Source: Rhodanobacter sp. MP7CTX1 (lineage in GTDB: Bacteria > Pseudomonadota > Gammaproteobacteria > Xanthomonadales > Rhodanobacteraceae). Taken from it: DNA of 64,000 nucleotides. Positions within the stretch are counted from its first letter, which is position 1. Each line of letters starts with the position of its first letter. This document shows, one piece after another, positions 33,287-42,314 of the stretch. A program made the position numbers and the translations under genes. The stretch is taken from positions 261,028-325,027 of the forward strand of contig NZ_JACHCN010000004.1 in the NCBI RefSeq assembly GCF_014205795.1, read 5' to 3'. The notes beneath the pieces are model-generated. The model worked only from the letters and a program-made list of their open reading frames with translations, made no database searches and was not told where the DNA came from.

Positions 33287-34462
33287 TCAGCTCCCGGAGA
33301 GAACCTTCCGTACGGCTTGGACAACGCGGTCGACGTCGGCGTCGCTCATCGCCGGGGACAACGGCAGGCTGACAGTCTGTCGGCCCAGCTGCATGGCGTT
33401 TGGCCACTGCTCGGGCTGCCAGCCGAACTGCTGCTGATAGTAGGGATGCTCGGGTACCGAAAGATAATGCACGCCGGTGCCGATGCGGGCGGCGTTCATG
33501 GCATCCAGGAACCCGTCGCGGCTGATACCGCAGCGGGCGGGGTCAATCATCACCGTGTAGAGGTGATAGCCGTGTCGGGTGTCGGCCTCCGGCGCGGCGG
33601 GCAGCGTGATCGGCAGACCGGCAAGCTCGGCGTCGTAGCGCTGCCATAGTTCGCGTCGGCACTGCCAGTTTTCCCCGACCCGCGCCAACTGATGCAGGCC
33701 AATCGCTGCCTGCAGATCCATCATGTTGTATTTGAAACCGCACTCGACCACTTGATAATGCTTGTAACCCTGGTCGCCAAAACGGTGCCAGGCATCCTTG
33801 CTCATCCCGTGCAGCGCCAGCATTCGTGCCCGCGCGACGTGTGCCTCGCTGCGGCCCAGGATCATGCCGCCCTCGCCGGTCACCACGTTCTTGGTGACAT
33901 AGAAGCTGTAGCAGCCGAAGTCGCCGAAAGTGCCGGCGTTCTGGCCGTGAAACTCCGTTTCAACGGCGTGTGCGCAGTCCTCGATCACGATGAGGTTGTG
34001 CTTGCGTGCAATGGCCATGATTCGGTCCATCGCGCAGGGTCGGCCGGCGAAATGTACGGGCAGGATCGCCCGCGTGCGCGGGGTGATCGCCGCCTCGATC
34101 GCATCGGGGTCGATGTTCTGGGTAAGCGGATCGACATCCGCCAGCACCGGCTTCAAGCCCGCATGGATGATGGCATTGACGGTGGCGCAAAACGTCAGCG
34201 GCGTGGTGATCACCTCGCTGCCCGGCTCGATGCCGGCGGCCACCATGCTCACGTGCAGCGCCGCCGTGCAGGAATTGACCGCGGCCACCTGTGCCGGCTG
34301 CACGCCGCGCCAAGCGGCAAAGTCGCGCTCGAACTGGGCCACCCTCGGGCCAGTGCCAAGCCAGCCGGAGCGCAGACAGGCTTCGACCTCGGCGATTTCC
34401 TGCTCGCCGATTTTCGGCGCGCCAAAGACTAGAAAGGGTGGCTGGACGGATTCGTCAGGCAT
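33287..34462 (-). CDS. DegT/DnrJ/EryC1/StrS family sugar aminotransferase
   Basis: 391 aa PLP enzyme of the fold-type I sugar aminotransferases (WecE, ArnB, PseC, PglE). N-terminal PFLVFGAPKIGEQEIAEVEACLRSG WLGTGP motif, NSCTAALH for phosphate binding, VIEDCAHA with the PLP-ring Asp, and the Schiff-base Lys in GCYSFYVTKNVVTGEGGM. Converts a 4-keto (or 3-keto) nucleotide sugar to the amino sugar. It may make the sugar used by the neighbouring transferases. No nucleotide-sugar dehydratase or epimerase is in the window, so its substrate must come from elsewhere. Full length, unlike the deleted copy at 27.7 kb. Confidence 0.92.
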   Translation of the reverse strand: MPDESVQPPFLVFGAPKIGEQEIAEVEACLRSGWLGTGPRVAQFERDFAAWRGVQPAQVAAVNSCTAALHVSMVAAGIEPGSEVITTPLTFCATVNAIIHAGLKPVLADVDPLTQNIDPDAIEAAITPRTRAILPVHFAGRPCAMDRIMAIARKHNLIVIEDCAHAVETEFHGQNAGTFGDFGCYSFYVTKNVVTGEGGMILGRSEAHVARARMLALHGMSKDAWHRFGDQGYKHYQVVECGFKYNMMDLQAAIGLHQLARVGENWQCRRELWQRYDAELAGLPITLPAAPEADTRHGYHLYTVMIDPARCGISRDGFLDAMNAARIGTGVHYLSVPEHPYYQQQFGWQPEQWPNAMQLGRQTVSLPLSPAMSDADVDRVVQAVRKVLSGS

Positions 34463-34543
34463 GTGTTTCGTTCATGGGCGGAGTGTGCTGGCAATCATAG
34501 CGTACCGTTTTGCGGGAGCGGATGGCGCGAATGCTGCATGTTT

Positions 34544-34612
34544 GTAGGCGCGCACGCTGTGCGTGAAAGGAGCCATTGCGCAGGGCGCATCGCGCACAGG
34601 CTGCGCTCCTAC
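34544..34612. repeat. Palindromic repeat pair, family D
   Basis: Inverted arms at 34544-34565 and 34590-34612 with TAGGAGCGCA...TGTGCG cores, between the divergent DegT and pilB genes. It marks the right-hand end of the inserted glycan block. Confidence 0.8.
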
Positions 34613-34740
34613 AGACGGGTAGACGGGCAGAACGCTTGTGCGTCGCATCACGTGCCTTGGTTCAGGTTGCAGGCAGAGGGTGACCTGACGACTGAACTGC
34701 GGTAGATTCAACCACATACAGGGGCAGGATCGAGTCACGC

Positions 34741-36462
34741 ATGTCATCTCAATTGCAACCATCGCTCTCGGGTCTGTCCGGCATGGCGCGCCGCCTGGTG
34801 TCCGAAGGCGTGCTGCCCGAAGCAGATGTCCGCAAGGCCATGCTGGACTGTGCTCAGCACAAAGTGACCTTGGCTGCCTGGATGCTGGACCAAAACCTGG
34901 TCGACAGCACCCAGTTGACACAGATTGCCTCGGCCGAATTCGGCATGCCGATGATGGATGTGACCGCGATCAATATCGCGAGCATGCCGCTCAGCCTGAT
35001 CAGCGAGGCACTGATCAACAAGCATCAGGCGCTGCCGCTGTTTCGGCGCGGCAAGCGGCTGTTTGTTGGCATCGCCGACCCGATGCAATCGCATGCGCTG
35101 GATGAGATCAAGTTCCACTCCAATTGCATGGTGGAACCGATCCTGGTTGAGCGCGGCGCCCTGCTGCGAGTGATCGAAAGCCTGCTCAACAGCATGCGGG
35201 ACACCATGCCCGATATGGGCGGCGGCGACCTGGACAACCTGGAACTTGAAGGCGGTGACGACGAAGCCGAATCGACCGGCATCGACGCCAACACCATGGA
35301 CGATGCGCCCGTGGTGAAGTTCGTCAACAAGATCCTGGTCGACGCGATCCGTCGCGGTGCGTCTGATATCCACTTTGAGCCGTTCGAAACCCAGTATCGG
35401 GTACGTCTGCGCATGGACGGGATGCTCAAGGCGATAGCCAGCCCGCCGATGAAGATGGCCGGCCGCATCTCCTCGCGCCTGAAGGTGATGGCGCAACTGG
35501 ATATCGCCGAAAAGCGCGTGCCGCAGGATGGCCGCATCAAGCTCAACCTGTCCAAGACCCGCGCGATCGACTTCCGCGTGAGCTCGCTGCCGACGCTGTT
35601 TGGCGAAAAGATCGTGCTGCGTATCCTGGATGGCTCCTCGGCCAAGATCGGCATCGAGAAGCTCGGCTATGAACCAGAACAGCAGAAGCTTTTCATCGAT
35701 GCCATCCACAAGCCTTACGGCATGGTGCTGGTCACCGGCCCCACCGGCTCGGGCAAGACGGTGTCGTTGTATACCGGTTTGAACATGCTCAACACGAACG
35801 AGCGCAATATCTCGACGGTGGAAGACCCGGTGGAAATCCGTGTCGAAGGCATCAACCAGGTACAACAGAACGTGAAGCGCGGCATGACGTTTGCCAGCGC
35901 GCTGCGCTCATTCCTGCGCCAGGATCCGGACGTAATCATGGTCGGCGAAATCCGCGACCTGGAAACCGCCGAGATCGCGATCAAGGCCGCGCAGACCGGT
36001 CATATGGTGTTGTCCACCCTGCATACCAATGACGCTGCGCAGACCATCGCGCGCCTGATGAACATGGGCATCGCGCCTTACAACATCACCTCGTCGGTGA
36101 CTCTGATCATTGCCCAGCGCCTGGCGCGGCGCCTGCACGAGTGCAAGAAGCCACAGGACTTGCCGCCACAGCTGCTATTAGCGGCTGGTTTCAGCCAGGC
36201 CGATATCGACGCCGGAATGACTGTCTATGAGCCGGTCGGCTGTGATGGATGCAATGAAGGCTACAAGGGCCGTGTTGGCATCTATCAGGTGATGCCAATG
36301 CTGGAGGACATCCAGAAAATCATCCTGCAAGGCGGGAATGCGCTGCAGATCGGCGAGGTGGCCCGCGCCGCCGGGGTCAACGATCTGCGTCAGTCAGCGC
36401 TGCTAAAAGTGAAAAACGGCCTGACCAGCCTGACCGAGATCGATCGCGTGACCAAGGAGTAA
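34741..36462 (+). CDS. pilB: Type IV pilus assembly ATPase PilB
   Basis: 573 aa hexameric ATPase that drives pilus extension. An N-terminal MshEN-like domain (about 1-160) precedes the secretion ATPase core: Walker A VTGPTGSGKTVSLYTG at about residue 330, the Asp box STVEDPVEIRVEGINQVQ, Walker B VIMVGEIRDLETAEIA, and His box MVLSTLHTND. The zinc-binding tetracysteine is present (ECKKP ... GCDGCNEGY). Separated from pilA by the 12.9-kb insertion described here, but still followed by pilC and pilD. Confidence 0.97.
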   Translation: MSSQLQPSLSGLSGMARRLVSEGVLPEADVRKAMLDCAQHKVTLAAWMLDQNLVDSTQLTQIASAEFGMPMMDVTAINIASMPLSLISEALINKHQALPLFRRGKRLFVGIADPMQSHALDEIKFHSNCMVEPILVERGALLRVIESLLNSMRDTMPDMGGGDLDNLELEGGDDEAESTGIDANTMDDAPVVKFVNKILVDAIRRGASDIHFEPFETQYRVRLRMDGMLKAIASPPMKMAGRISSRLKVMAQLDIAEKRVPQDGRIKLNLSKTRAIDFRVSSLPTLFGEKIVLRILDGSSAKIGIEKLGYEPEQQKLFIDAIHKPYGMVLVTGPTGSGKTVSLYTGLNMLNTNERNISTVEDPVEIRVEGINQVQQNVKRGMTFASALRSFLRQDPDVIMVGEIRDLETAEIAIKAAQTGHMVLSTLHTNDAAQTIARLMNMGIAPYNITSSVTLIIAQRLARRLHECKKPQDLPPQLLLAAGFSQADIDAGMTVYEPVGCDGCNEGYKGRVGIYQVMPMLEDIQKIILQGGNALQIGEVARAAGVNDLRQSALLKVKNGLTSLTEIDRVTKE

Positions 36463-36610
36463 GTGCGGATCCGAGACGCCCGTAACATTGAACCTGCGTC
36501 CGGCGCCACGGTTTGACTCCAGGGGATCGCATAAGCTGAAGTAAGCTGTATAAATACTTGTCAGCCGCCAACTGGGCGGGCCTGGACTGAATCACTGGGG
36601 GAAGATGCGC

Positions 36611-37885
36611 ATGGCCACGGCTACCGCAACCGCAAACGCAAACAAGGCGCGTGCTCTCGGCGCGCAACGCGCTGAAGTCAGCAAGCTGACAACCTACGAC
36701 TGGGTCGCGCTGGACAAACGCGGCAAACGCATGAAAGGCGACATGCAGGCGAAGAATGCTTCGCTAGTCAAGGCCGAGCTGCGCCGCCAGGGCATGAACC
36801 CGCAAACTGTGCGGGAACGCTCCAAGCCTTTGTTCGGTGCCACCGGCAGCACGGTAAAACCGGGTGATGTCGCGATCTTCAGCCGCCAGATCGCCACCAT
36901 GATGGCCTCCGGCGTGCCGATGGTGCAGGCTTTCGACATCATTGCCGATGGTCAGAAGAACATCCGCTTCAAGAACATTCTGCTGGACGTAAAACAGAGC
37001 GTAGAAGGTGGCGCGGCCCTCCACGAAGCGTTGGCGCGCTATCCGGTGCAGTTCGACGAGCTCTACTGCAACCTGGTGCACGCCGGTGAAGCCTCCGGCG
37101 TACTGGACACCGTGCTGGATACCGTAGCGACCTACAAGGAGCGTACGGAGTCCATCAAGAAAAAAATCAAGAAGGCCCTGTTCTACCCAATGATGGTGCT
37201 TGTGGTGGTCTTCCTTGTCTGTCTGATCATGTTGTTGTTCGTGGTGCCGGTGTTTGCAAAGACCTTCGCGGATGCGGGTGCCGACCTGCCGGCCCCAACC
37301 CAGATCCTGGTCACTGCCTCGAAGTTCATGCAGAGCTACTGGTGGGCTGTGATCGGCATAGTCGTTGGCGGCGTAGTCGCGTTGGTCATTGCCAAGAAGC
37401 GATCACTAAAGTTCGCCCACTTCCTCGACCGTATGGCACTGAAAATGCCCGTGATGGGCAATATCGTGCGGAACTCGGCCATTGCGCGTTTCGCGCGTAC
37501 GTTGGGCGTGACCTTCCGCGCCGGTGTGCCATTGGTGGAAGCGCTGGACGCGGTGGCTGGCGCTACCGGCAGCGTCGTCTATGGCGATGCTGTCCGCCAG
37601 ATGCGTGAAGACATCGCAGTGGGTCACCAGCTGCAACTGGCGATGAAGCAGACCGGTGTATTCCCCAACATGGTGGTGCAGATGACCGCGATCGGTGAGG
37701 AATCCGGCGCGCTGGACAACATGCTGTTCAAGGTTGCCGAGTTCTACGAGGAAGAAGTCAGCAACGCTGTCGATACGCTCTCCACCCTGCTCGAACCCAT
37801 CATTATGGTGGTTCTTGGCACGTTGGTCGGCGGCATGGTGATTGCGCTGTACCTGCCGATCTTCAAGCTCGCCGGCACGTTCTAG
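36611..37885 (+). CDS. pilC: Type IV pilus inner-membrane platform protein PilC
   Basis: 424 aa from ATG 36611; ATG 36605 is closer but GGGGGAAG at 36597-36604 is well spaced only for 36611. Two T2SF domains (about 90-215 and 295-415), each with the IGEESGALD / AGEASGVLD motif, and three transmembrane helices (YPMMVLVVVFLVCLIMLLFVVPVF, SYWWAVIGIVVGGVVALVI, IMVVLGTLVGGMVIALYLPIF). PilC transmits PilB rotation to pilin extraction. The N-terminal Ala/Thr-rich run is strain-specific looking. Confidence 0.96.
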   Translation: MATATATANANKARALGAQRAEVSKLTTYDWVALDKRGKRMKGDMQAKNASLVKAELRRQGMNPQTVRERSKPLFGATGSTVKPGDVAIFSRQIATMMASGVPMVQAFDIIADGQKNIRFKNILLDVKQSVEGGAALHEALARYPVQFDELYCNLVHAGEASGVLDTVLDTVATYKERTESIKKKIKKALFYPMMVLVVVFLVCLIMLLFVVPVFAKTFADAGADLPAPTQILVTASKFMQSYWWAVIGIVVGGVVALVIAKKRSLKFAHFLDRMALKMPVMGNIVRNSAIARFARTLGVTFRAGVPLVEALDAVAGATGSVVYGDAVRQMREDIAVGHQLQLAMKQTGVFPNMVVQMTAIGEESGALDNMLFKVAEFYEEEVSNAVDTLSTLLEPIIMVVLGTLVGGMVIALYLPIFKLAGTF

Positions 37886-37902
37886 AACCCCTCAATACCA
37901 AG

Positions 37903-37949
37903 ACGCCGCAGCTATTGCCGTGATCCGGCGATAATGCGGCGTTTTCTTT
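37903..37949 (+). terminator. Intrinsic terminator after pilC
   Basis: ACGCCGCA (37903-37910) pairs with TGCGGCGT (37935-37942), with inner partial pairing, followed by TTTTCTTT. It starts 18 bp after the pilC stop and only 16 bp before the pilD start, so pilD would need read-through or its own promoter. Confidence 0.7.
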
Positions 37950-37964
37950 GCGCAGGAATCCGTC

Positions 37965-38822
37965 ATGCCCGACATGCCGCTGGTTGTGTGGATCGCTTTT
38001 GCCGGTGTGCTTGGTCTGCTGGTGGGCAGCTTTCTCAACGTGGTGATCCTGCGGCTGCCAGAACGCATGGCAGCAGGATGGCGGCAGGAAGCACGTGATG
38101 TACTGGAGCTTGAGGCTGACTCCACACCGCTTCCGCCGGGCATCGTGTGCGAGCCTTCGCATTGTCCGCATTGCAAGCACCCGCTGTCAGCCCGGGACAA
38201 CATTCCGCTGCTCGGCTGGCTGCTGTTGGGCGGGCGCTGCCGCTACTGCAAAACCAGAATCTCGATCCAGTATCCGTTAGTAGAGCTGCTCAGTGGCGTG
38301 CTGAGCGCTGTGATCGTGTGGAAGTTCGGCCCTTCGTGGGCAGCACTGGCTGGGCTGGTGTTCACATGGACGTTGATCGCCCTGTCCGGCATCGATGTGC
38401 GCACCCAACTGCTGCCCGATCAGCTGACGTTTCCGCTGCTGTGGCTGGGTTTGCTGCTGGCGCTTTTGCCCATGTTCGTCAGCGCACCGTCGGCGATCAT
38501 CGGTGCGGCTATCGGCTATCTGAGCCTGTGGAGCGTGTATTGGCTGTTCAAGCTCATTACCGGCAAGGAAGGCATGGGCTACGGCGATTTCAAGCTGCTC
38601 GCCGCACTGGGTGCATGGATGGGTCCGGTTTCGCTGTTGCCGATGATTTTGCTGTCGTCGCTGATCGGCGCTCTGGTCGGCGGCAGCCTGATCGCTCTGC
38701 GCAGGCATGATCACCAGTTGCCGATGCCGTTCGGGCCTTTCATCGCTGCAGCCGGCTGGGTTTGGTTTGTCGCCGGTGATGGCCTGCTGCAGGGCCATAT
38801 GCACATGACCGGCTTGCGATGA
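37965..38822 (+). CDS. pilD: Prepilin peptidase / N-methyltransferase PilD
   Basis: 285 aa polytopic membrane protease. The cytoplasmic loop has the four-Cys site CPHCKHPLSARDNIP ... CRYCKTRIS, and the two catalytic aspartates lie in SGIDVRTQLLPD and GYGDFKLLAALG. It removes the leader of prepilins after Gly and methylates the new N terminus. Both pilins in this window carry its recognition site. The stop overlaps the coaE start (ATGA). Confidence 0.96.
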   Translation: MPDMPLVVWIAFAGVLGLLVGSFLNVVILRLPERMAAGWRQEARDVLELEADSTPLPPGIVCEPSHCPHCKHPLSARDNIPLLGWLLLGGRCRYCKTRISIQYPLVELLSGVLSAVIVWKFGPSWAALAGLVFTWTLIALSGIDVRTQLLPDQLTFPLLWLGLLLALLPMFVSAPSAIIGAAIGYLSLWSVYWLFKLITGKEGMGYGDFKLLAALGAWMGPVSLLPMILLSSLIGALVGGSLIALRRHDHQLPMPFGPFIAAAGWVWFVAGDGLLQGHMHMTGLR

Positions 38823-39439
38823 ACGAGCCGGTGCACGCGTTTGTCATCGCGTTGACTGGCGGCGTTGCTGCTGGCAAGAGTGCGGTGGCGCGGCGCTTTG
38901 AGGCGCTGGGTGTGCATGTCTATGACGCTGATGTGGCCGCGCGCGAGGTGGTCGAGCCGGGTACGGATGGGCTAGCCGCTGTGGTCGACGCCTTTGGTAG
39001 AGCCGTGCTGGACGTCTCGGGTCGGCTGGATCGCCCGGCGATGCGCCATCGTGTGTTTGCCGATCCCGCGGCGCGACGGACGCTGGAGGCGATCATTCAT
39101 CCACGCGTTCGTCAGTGGCTGCACGATCGCGTTCTGGCGGATACCGCGCCGTATTGCCTGCTAGCGATTCCCTTGTTGGCCGAAAACATCGGGCACTACC
39201 GTTGGGTCGATCGCGTGCTGCTGGTCGACGCGCCAGAGTCGGTGCAATTGGTGCGGCTGATGGTCCGCGACGGGATCAACGAGACGTTGGCTCGGCGCAT
39301 GCTGGCGCATCAGGCTAGCCGCGCCGAGCGGCAGGCCTTGGCTGATGACGTGATTGAGAACAGTGGTGATGAGGCCGCCTTGGACGATGTCGTGGCAAAG
39401 CTGCATCGGAGTTACCTGGCCTTAGCCTCAAAACCGTAG
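38819..39439 (+). CDS. coaE: Dephospho-CoA kinase
   Basis: 206 aa. P-loop GGVAAGKSAVARRFEALG at about residue 13, the VYDADVAAREVVEPG segment with the catalytic Asp, and IPLLAENIGHYRWVDRVLLVDAP. It catalyses the last step of coenzyme A synthesis. ATGA-coupled to pilD, the usual pilD-coaE pair. Its last codons and TAG stop run into a family D repeat (CGTAGGAGCGCACC), so the repeat provides the stop codon. Confidence 0.96.
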   Translation: MNEPVHAFVIALTGGVAAGKSAVARRFEALGVHVYDADVAAREVVEPGTDGLAAVVDAFGRAVLDVSGRLDRPAMRHRVFADPAARRTLEAIIHPRVRQWLHDRVLADTAPYCLLAIPLLAENIGHYRWVDRVLLVDAPESVQLVRLMVRDGINETLARRMLAHQASRAERQALADDVIENSGDEAALDDVVAKLHRSYLALASKP

Positions 39440-39458
39440 GAGCGCACCTTCTTCGCGA
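39437..39458 (+). repeat. Family D half-element at the coaE stop
   Basis: TAGGAGCGCACCTTCTTCGCG; the TAG is the coaE stop codon. A possible partner arm lies at 39829-39852, about 390 bp away. Confidence 0.75.
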
Positions 39459-39573
39459 ACGTCGTGGTTGGGTATCACCGCTCTTCAGGCATATGCGCTC
39501 AGGCCTGTGGATGATTGGGCTAGGCCCGCTCCTGATTTTCTGGATTGGCGTTGTCGTTTCGGCCAGGTATGGC

Positions 39574-39717
39574 GTAGGTTGGGGTGAGCGTAGCGATGCC
39601 CAACGTCCCTGCGGAATGCTTGAGGTACCTGTTGGTGTTCGCACCGTTTACGCCAACCTACTCGCCGCGGAACGCTTGAGGTAATTGTTGGGGTTCGCTC
39701 CGCTCACCCCAACCTAC
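39574..39717. repeat. Family B palindromic repeat, three arms
   Basis: A direct arm at 39574-39604 and two inverted arms at about 39631-39661 (diverged) and 39687-39717. The sequence GGAA.GCTTGAGGTA.(C/T)TGTTGG is repeated before both inverted arms, so one arm with its flank seems to have duplicated. With the next elements this fills 39440-39884, which holds no gene. Confidence 0.85.
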
Positions 39718-39740
39718 GGGCTACTCGCTGTGCTCTCTTC

Positions 39741-39852
39741 GAGGCGCGACTTCAGTCGCGAATTGTCTGAGAGGTCTCATGGAAGTGCGATCGCGACTGA
39801 AGTCGCTCCCACAGGTTTCCCGCATGCTCTCGCGCACCGGGTGCGCTCCTAC
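39741..39852. repeat. Family A REP pair followed by a family D arm
   Basis: Family A arms at 39741-39760 (first arm lacks the leading GGGA) and 39789-39813 inverted, then a family D arm CGCGCACCGGGTGCGCTCCT at about 39831-39850. Two unrelated repeat families sit side by side; the same A-then-D pairing occurs at 53231-53335. Confidence 0.85.
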
Positions 39853-39884
39853 AACGATAGAACTTTCGCAAACGAGGGGCGTTT

Positions 39885-40850
39885 CTACGGCCAGAATCCG
39901 CGGATTCCGGCTACGCCCTGCCCGCTGTTCTGCCGGGCTTGCGCGACATGTGAGGGATCCATGCCGCCCAGCGCATAAACCGGCAGCGCGGCGGCTTCGG
40001 CCAATGACTGGAACAGGGGCCAACCCATCGGCGATGTCTGCGGGTGACTGGCAGTGGCGGCGACCGGCGACAGCGTGGCGAAGTCCACGCCGATGCGCAC
40101 CGCATGGGCCAGCTGCGCCGCATCGTGGCAACTCGCGCCGACCACCTGCTGCAGCGGCAGCGGTCGTTCGGACAACGCCAGCAGTTGTGCGCTCTTGAGA
40201 TGCACACCGATACGCAGCTCGCGCGCACCGTCGATATCGCCGTTGAGCAGCAATTGCGCGCCGTGTCGACGAGCCAACGGCAGCAGATCGGCGACCAGGT
40301 CGCGCACGAATTCCTGCGGCCATAGCGGCAGGCGCAGCTGGAACAGTTGCTCGCCACCTTCGATGGCCTGAGCAATTCGCTCGAACCAGAGCGCGCACTT
40401 TTCCGGCGGTACATTCGCCGGCGTGATCAGGTAACTCGACGGTAGCCGCAAGGCCTGCAGGATCGGTCGATCAGCCGGGGTCAGCAGGGCCGGATCGACA
40501 CGCGCTGGCTGTTGCCACTGCAACGCCTGCCCTTCCAGCGATTGCGGCGTGTCTCGCCATTCCAGGATCTGCCAGGTATCGAGTAGCAACGTGCGCTCGC
40601 CGTACTGCCATGGCACACGAATCAGTGGTTCGGCACGTTGCAGTTCGACGCCCAGTTCCTCGCGGCATTCGCGCGCGAGTGCCGCGAGTGGCGATTCACC
40701 AGGCTCGAGCTTGCCTCCGGGAAACTCCCACAATCCGGCCAGATGCTTGCCCGCCGGCCGCTGAGCCAGCAGTACGCGCCCGATGGGGTCGCGCATGACG
40801 CCAGCCATCACGTGCATGACGTCCGATATCCGCGCGACGACTTCAGGCAT
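39885..40850 (-). CDS. Nudix hydrolase (MutT-like) fused to a thiamine-phosphate-synthase-like domain
   Basis: 321 aa two-domain protein. Residues 1-135 are a Nudix domain with box GGKLEPGESPLAALARECREELGV, as in MutT 8-oxo-dGTP pyrophosphatase. Residues about 140-320 are a ThiE/TenI-type TIM barrel (GAQLLLNGDIDGARELRIGVHLKS, VGASCHDAAQLAHA, FATLSPVAAT.SHP, PVYALGGMDPSHV). This fusion is common in Pseudomonas and Xanthomonas; the second domain's activity is not settled. Start overlaps the folA stop (TGATG). Confidence 0.9.
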   Translation of the reverse strand: MPEVVARISDVMHVMAGVMRDPIGRVLLAQRPAGKHLAGLWEFPGGKLEPGESPLAALARECREELGVELQRAEPLIRVPWQYGERTLLLDTWQILEWRDTPQSLEGQALQWQQPARVDPALLTPADRPILQALRLPSSYLITPANVPPEKCALWFERIAQAIEGGEQLFQLRLPLWPQEFVRDLVADLLPLARRHGAQLLLNGDIDGARELRIGVHLKSAQLLALSERPLPLQQVVGASCHDAAQLAHAVRIGVDFATLSPVAATASHPQTSPMGWPLFQSLAEAAALPVYALGGMDPSHVAQARQNSGQGVAGIRGFWP

Positions 40851-41338
40851 CAGCTGTTGCGCAGGTACTCGACCATGTCGAAGTCATACGCGTGCTCGGC
40901 ATCAGCCTTGTGATGCACGCGGGAAACTTCGGTCCAGTCGCTGAAATGCGTGCCGGGGAAGAACGTATCGGCACCGTCGACCGCGGCGCTGACCCAGGTC
41001 AGATACATGCGCCTGGCGCGCGGCAGTGCTTCGGAAAACACCTGCCCGCCACCGATCACCATCAGCCCCGTGTTGTCGGTGCGCGCCTGCGCCTCTTCGA
41101 TCGAGCGCACGGTGATCTGGCCGGGAAAGGGGGCTTCGTGGCGGCGCGACAACACCAGATTGGTCCGATCCGGCAGCGCGCGACCGATGGATACGGCCGT
41201 GTTGTAGCCCATCAACACATTCTTGCCGGTGGTCAGCTGCTTGAACCAGCGCAGATCGTCCGGCAGATGCCAGGGCAATTGACCCTTGCGGCCGATGGCA
41301 AAGTTTTCATCGAGCGCCGCGATCATCGAAATAGCCAT
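40850..41338 (-). CDS. folA: Dihydrofolate reductase
   Basis: 162 aa from ATG 41338, preceded by AAGGAA at good spacing. Key features are ISMIAALDENFAIGRKGQLPWHLPDDLRWFK with the catalytic acidic residue, GYNTAVSIGRALPDRTNLVLSR for NADPH, and VIGGGQVFSEALP. Reduces dihydrofolate to tetrahydrofolate, needed to recycle the folate oxidised by ThyA. The usual MG(R/K)KT(W/F) motif is altered to MGYNTAVS, an oddity worth noting for a folA gene. Followed by the Nudix gene with an overlap. Confidence 0.93.
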   Translation of the reverse strand: MAISMIAALDENFAIGRKGQLPWHLPDDLRWFKQLTTGKNVLMGYNTAVSIGRALPDRTNLVLSRRHEAPFPGQITVRSIEEAQARTDNTGLMVIGGGQVFSEALPRARRMYLTWVSAAVDGADTFFPGTHFSDWTEVSRVHHKADAEHAYDFDMVEYLRNS

Positions 41339-41517
41339 GAAAATTCCTTGAAAAACATGATCCGTTGAGTGACCCGCGTCTGCCATATGGCGCCGCCGAT
41401 TGCGTCGAATCTTAGCAGGATGCGGTCGTGCCGAGATGAAATGGACAGCAGGAGGCCACCGTCACGAACGGCCTCTGACGACCCGACCCACCCATCCAGA
41501 AACAACCCGGCTAAAGC

Positions 41518-42312
41518 TCAAACGGCTACCGCAGCCTTGATCGCCGGATGCGGGTCGTAACCCTCGATCACGATGTCCTCATAGCGAAAATCGAAGATCG
41601 AGTGCACGTCGCCATTGAGGCGCAGGCGCGGCAGCGGCCGCGGTTCGCGGGTCAGTTGCAACCGGGCCTGCTCCACATGGTTGTCGTACAGATGCGCATC
41701 ACCCAGCGTATGCACGAAGTCGCCCACGCCCAGCCCGCACACCTGCGCCACCATGTGGGTGAGCAGCGCGTAGCTGGCGATATTGAACGGCACGCCCAGG
41801 AAGATATCGCCCGAACGCTGGTAGAGCTGGCAACTCAGCTTGCCGTTGGCCACATAGAACTGGAACAGGTTATGGCATGGCATCAAGGCCATCTTCGGCA
41901 GCTCGCCCACGTTCCACGCGCTGACGATCAGTCGACGTGAATCGGGGTTGCGGCGGATTTCGTCGATCACCCAGGCGATCTGGTCGACCACGCTGCCGTC
42001 GGCCGTGGGCCACGCACGCCACTGCTGTCCGTAGACCGGGCCGAGGTCGCCGTTCGCATCGGCCCATTCGTCCCAGATGCGCACGCCGTGTTCTTTCAGG
42101 TAGGCGATGTTGGTGTCGCCGCGCAGGAACCAGATCAGCTCGTGCACGATCGATTTCAGATGCAATTTCTTGCTGGTGACTAGCGGGAAACCTTCGGCCA
42201 GATCGAAGCGCATCTGCCAGCCGAACACGCTACGCGTGCCGGTGCCGGTGCGGTCGCTCTTTTCAGTGCCGTGCTCCAGCACGTGGCGCAGCAGGTCGAG
42301 GTAGGCGCGCAT
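41518..42312 (-). CDS. thyA: Thymidylate synthase
   Basis: 264 aa, the length of E. coli ThyA. Active-site Cys in [20 protein letters not shown], the [20 protein letters not shown] phosphate and dUMP segment, and [12 protein letters not shown]. Makes dTMP from dUMP with methylene-tetrahydrofolate. Starts 2 bp after the lgt stop; the lgt-thyA pairing is typical of gammaproteobacteria. The gap to folA (about 180 bp) shows no clear feature. Confidence 0.97.
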   Translation of the reverse strand: MRAYLDLLRHVLEHGTEKSDRTGTGTRSVFGWQMRFDLAEGFPLVTSKKLHLKSIVHELIWFLRGDTNIAYLKEHGVRIWDEWADANGDLGPVYGQQWRAWPTADGSVVDQIAWVIDEIRRNPDSRRLIVSAWNVGELPKMALMPCHNLFQFYVANGKLSCQLYQRSGDIFLGVPFNIASYALLTHMVAQVCGLGVGDFVHTLGDAHLYDNHVEQARLQLTREPRPLPRLRLNGDVHSIFDFRYEDIVIEGYDPHPAIKAAVAV

Positions 42313-42314
42313 GC

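Noticed and set aside
34744-35865. Long minus-strand ORF over pilB
   Set aside because: Antisense shadow of pilB; no family motifs.
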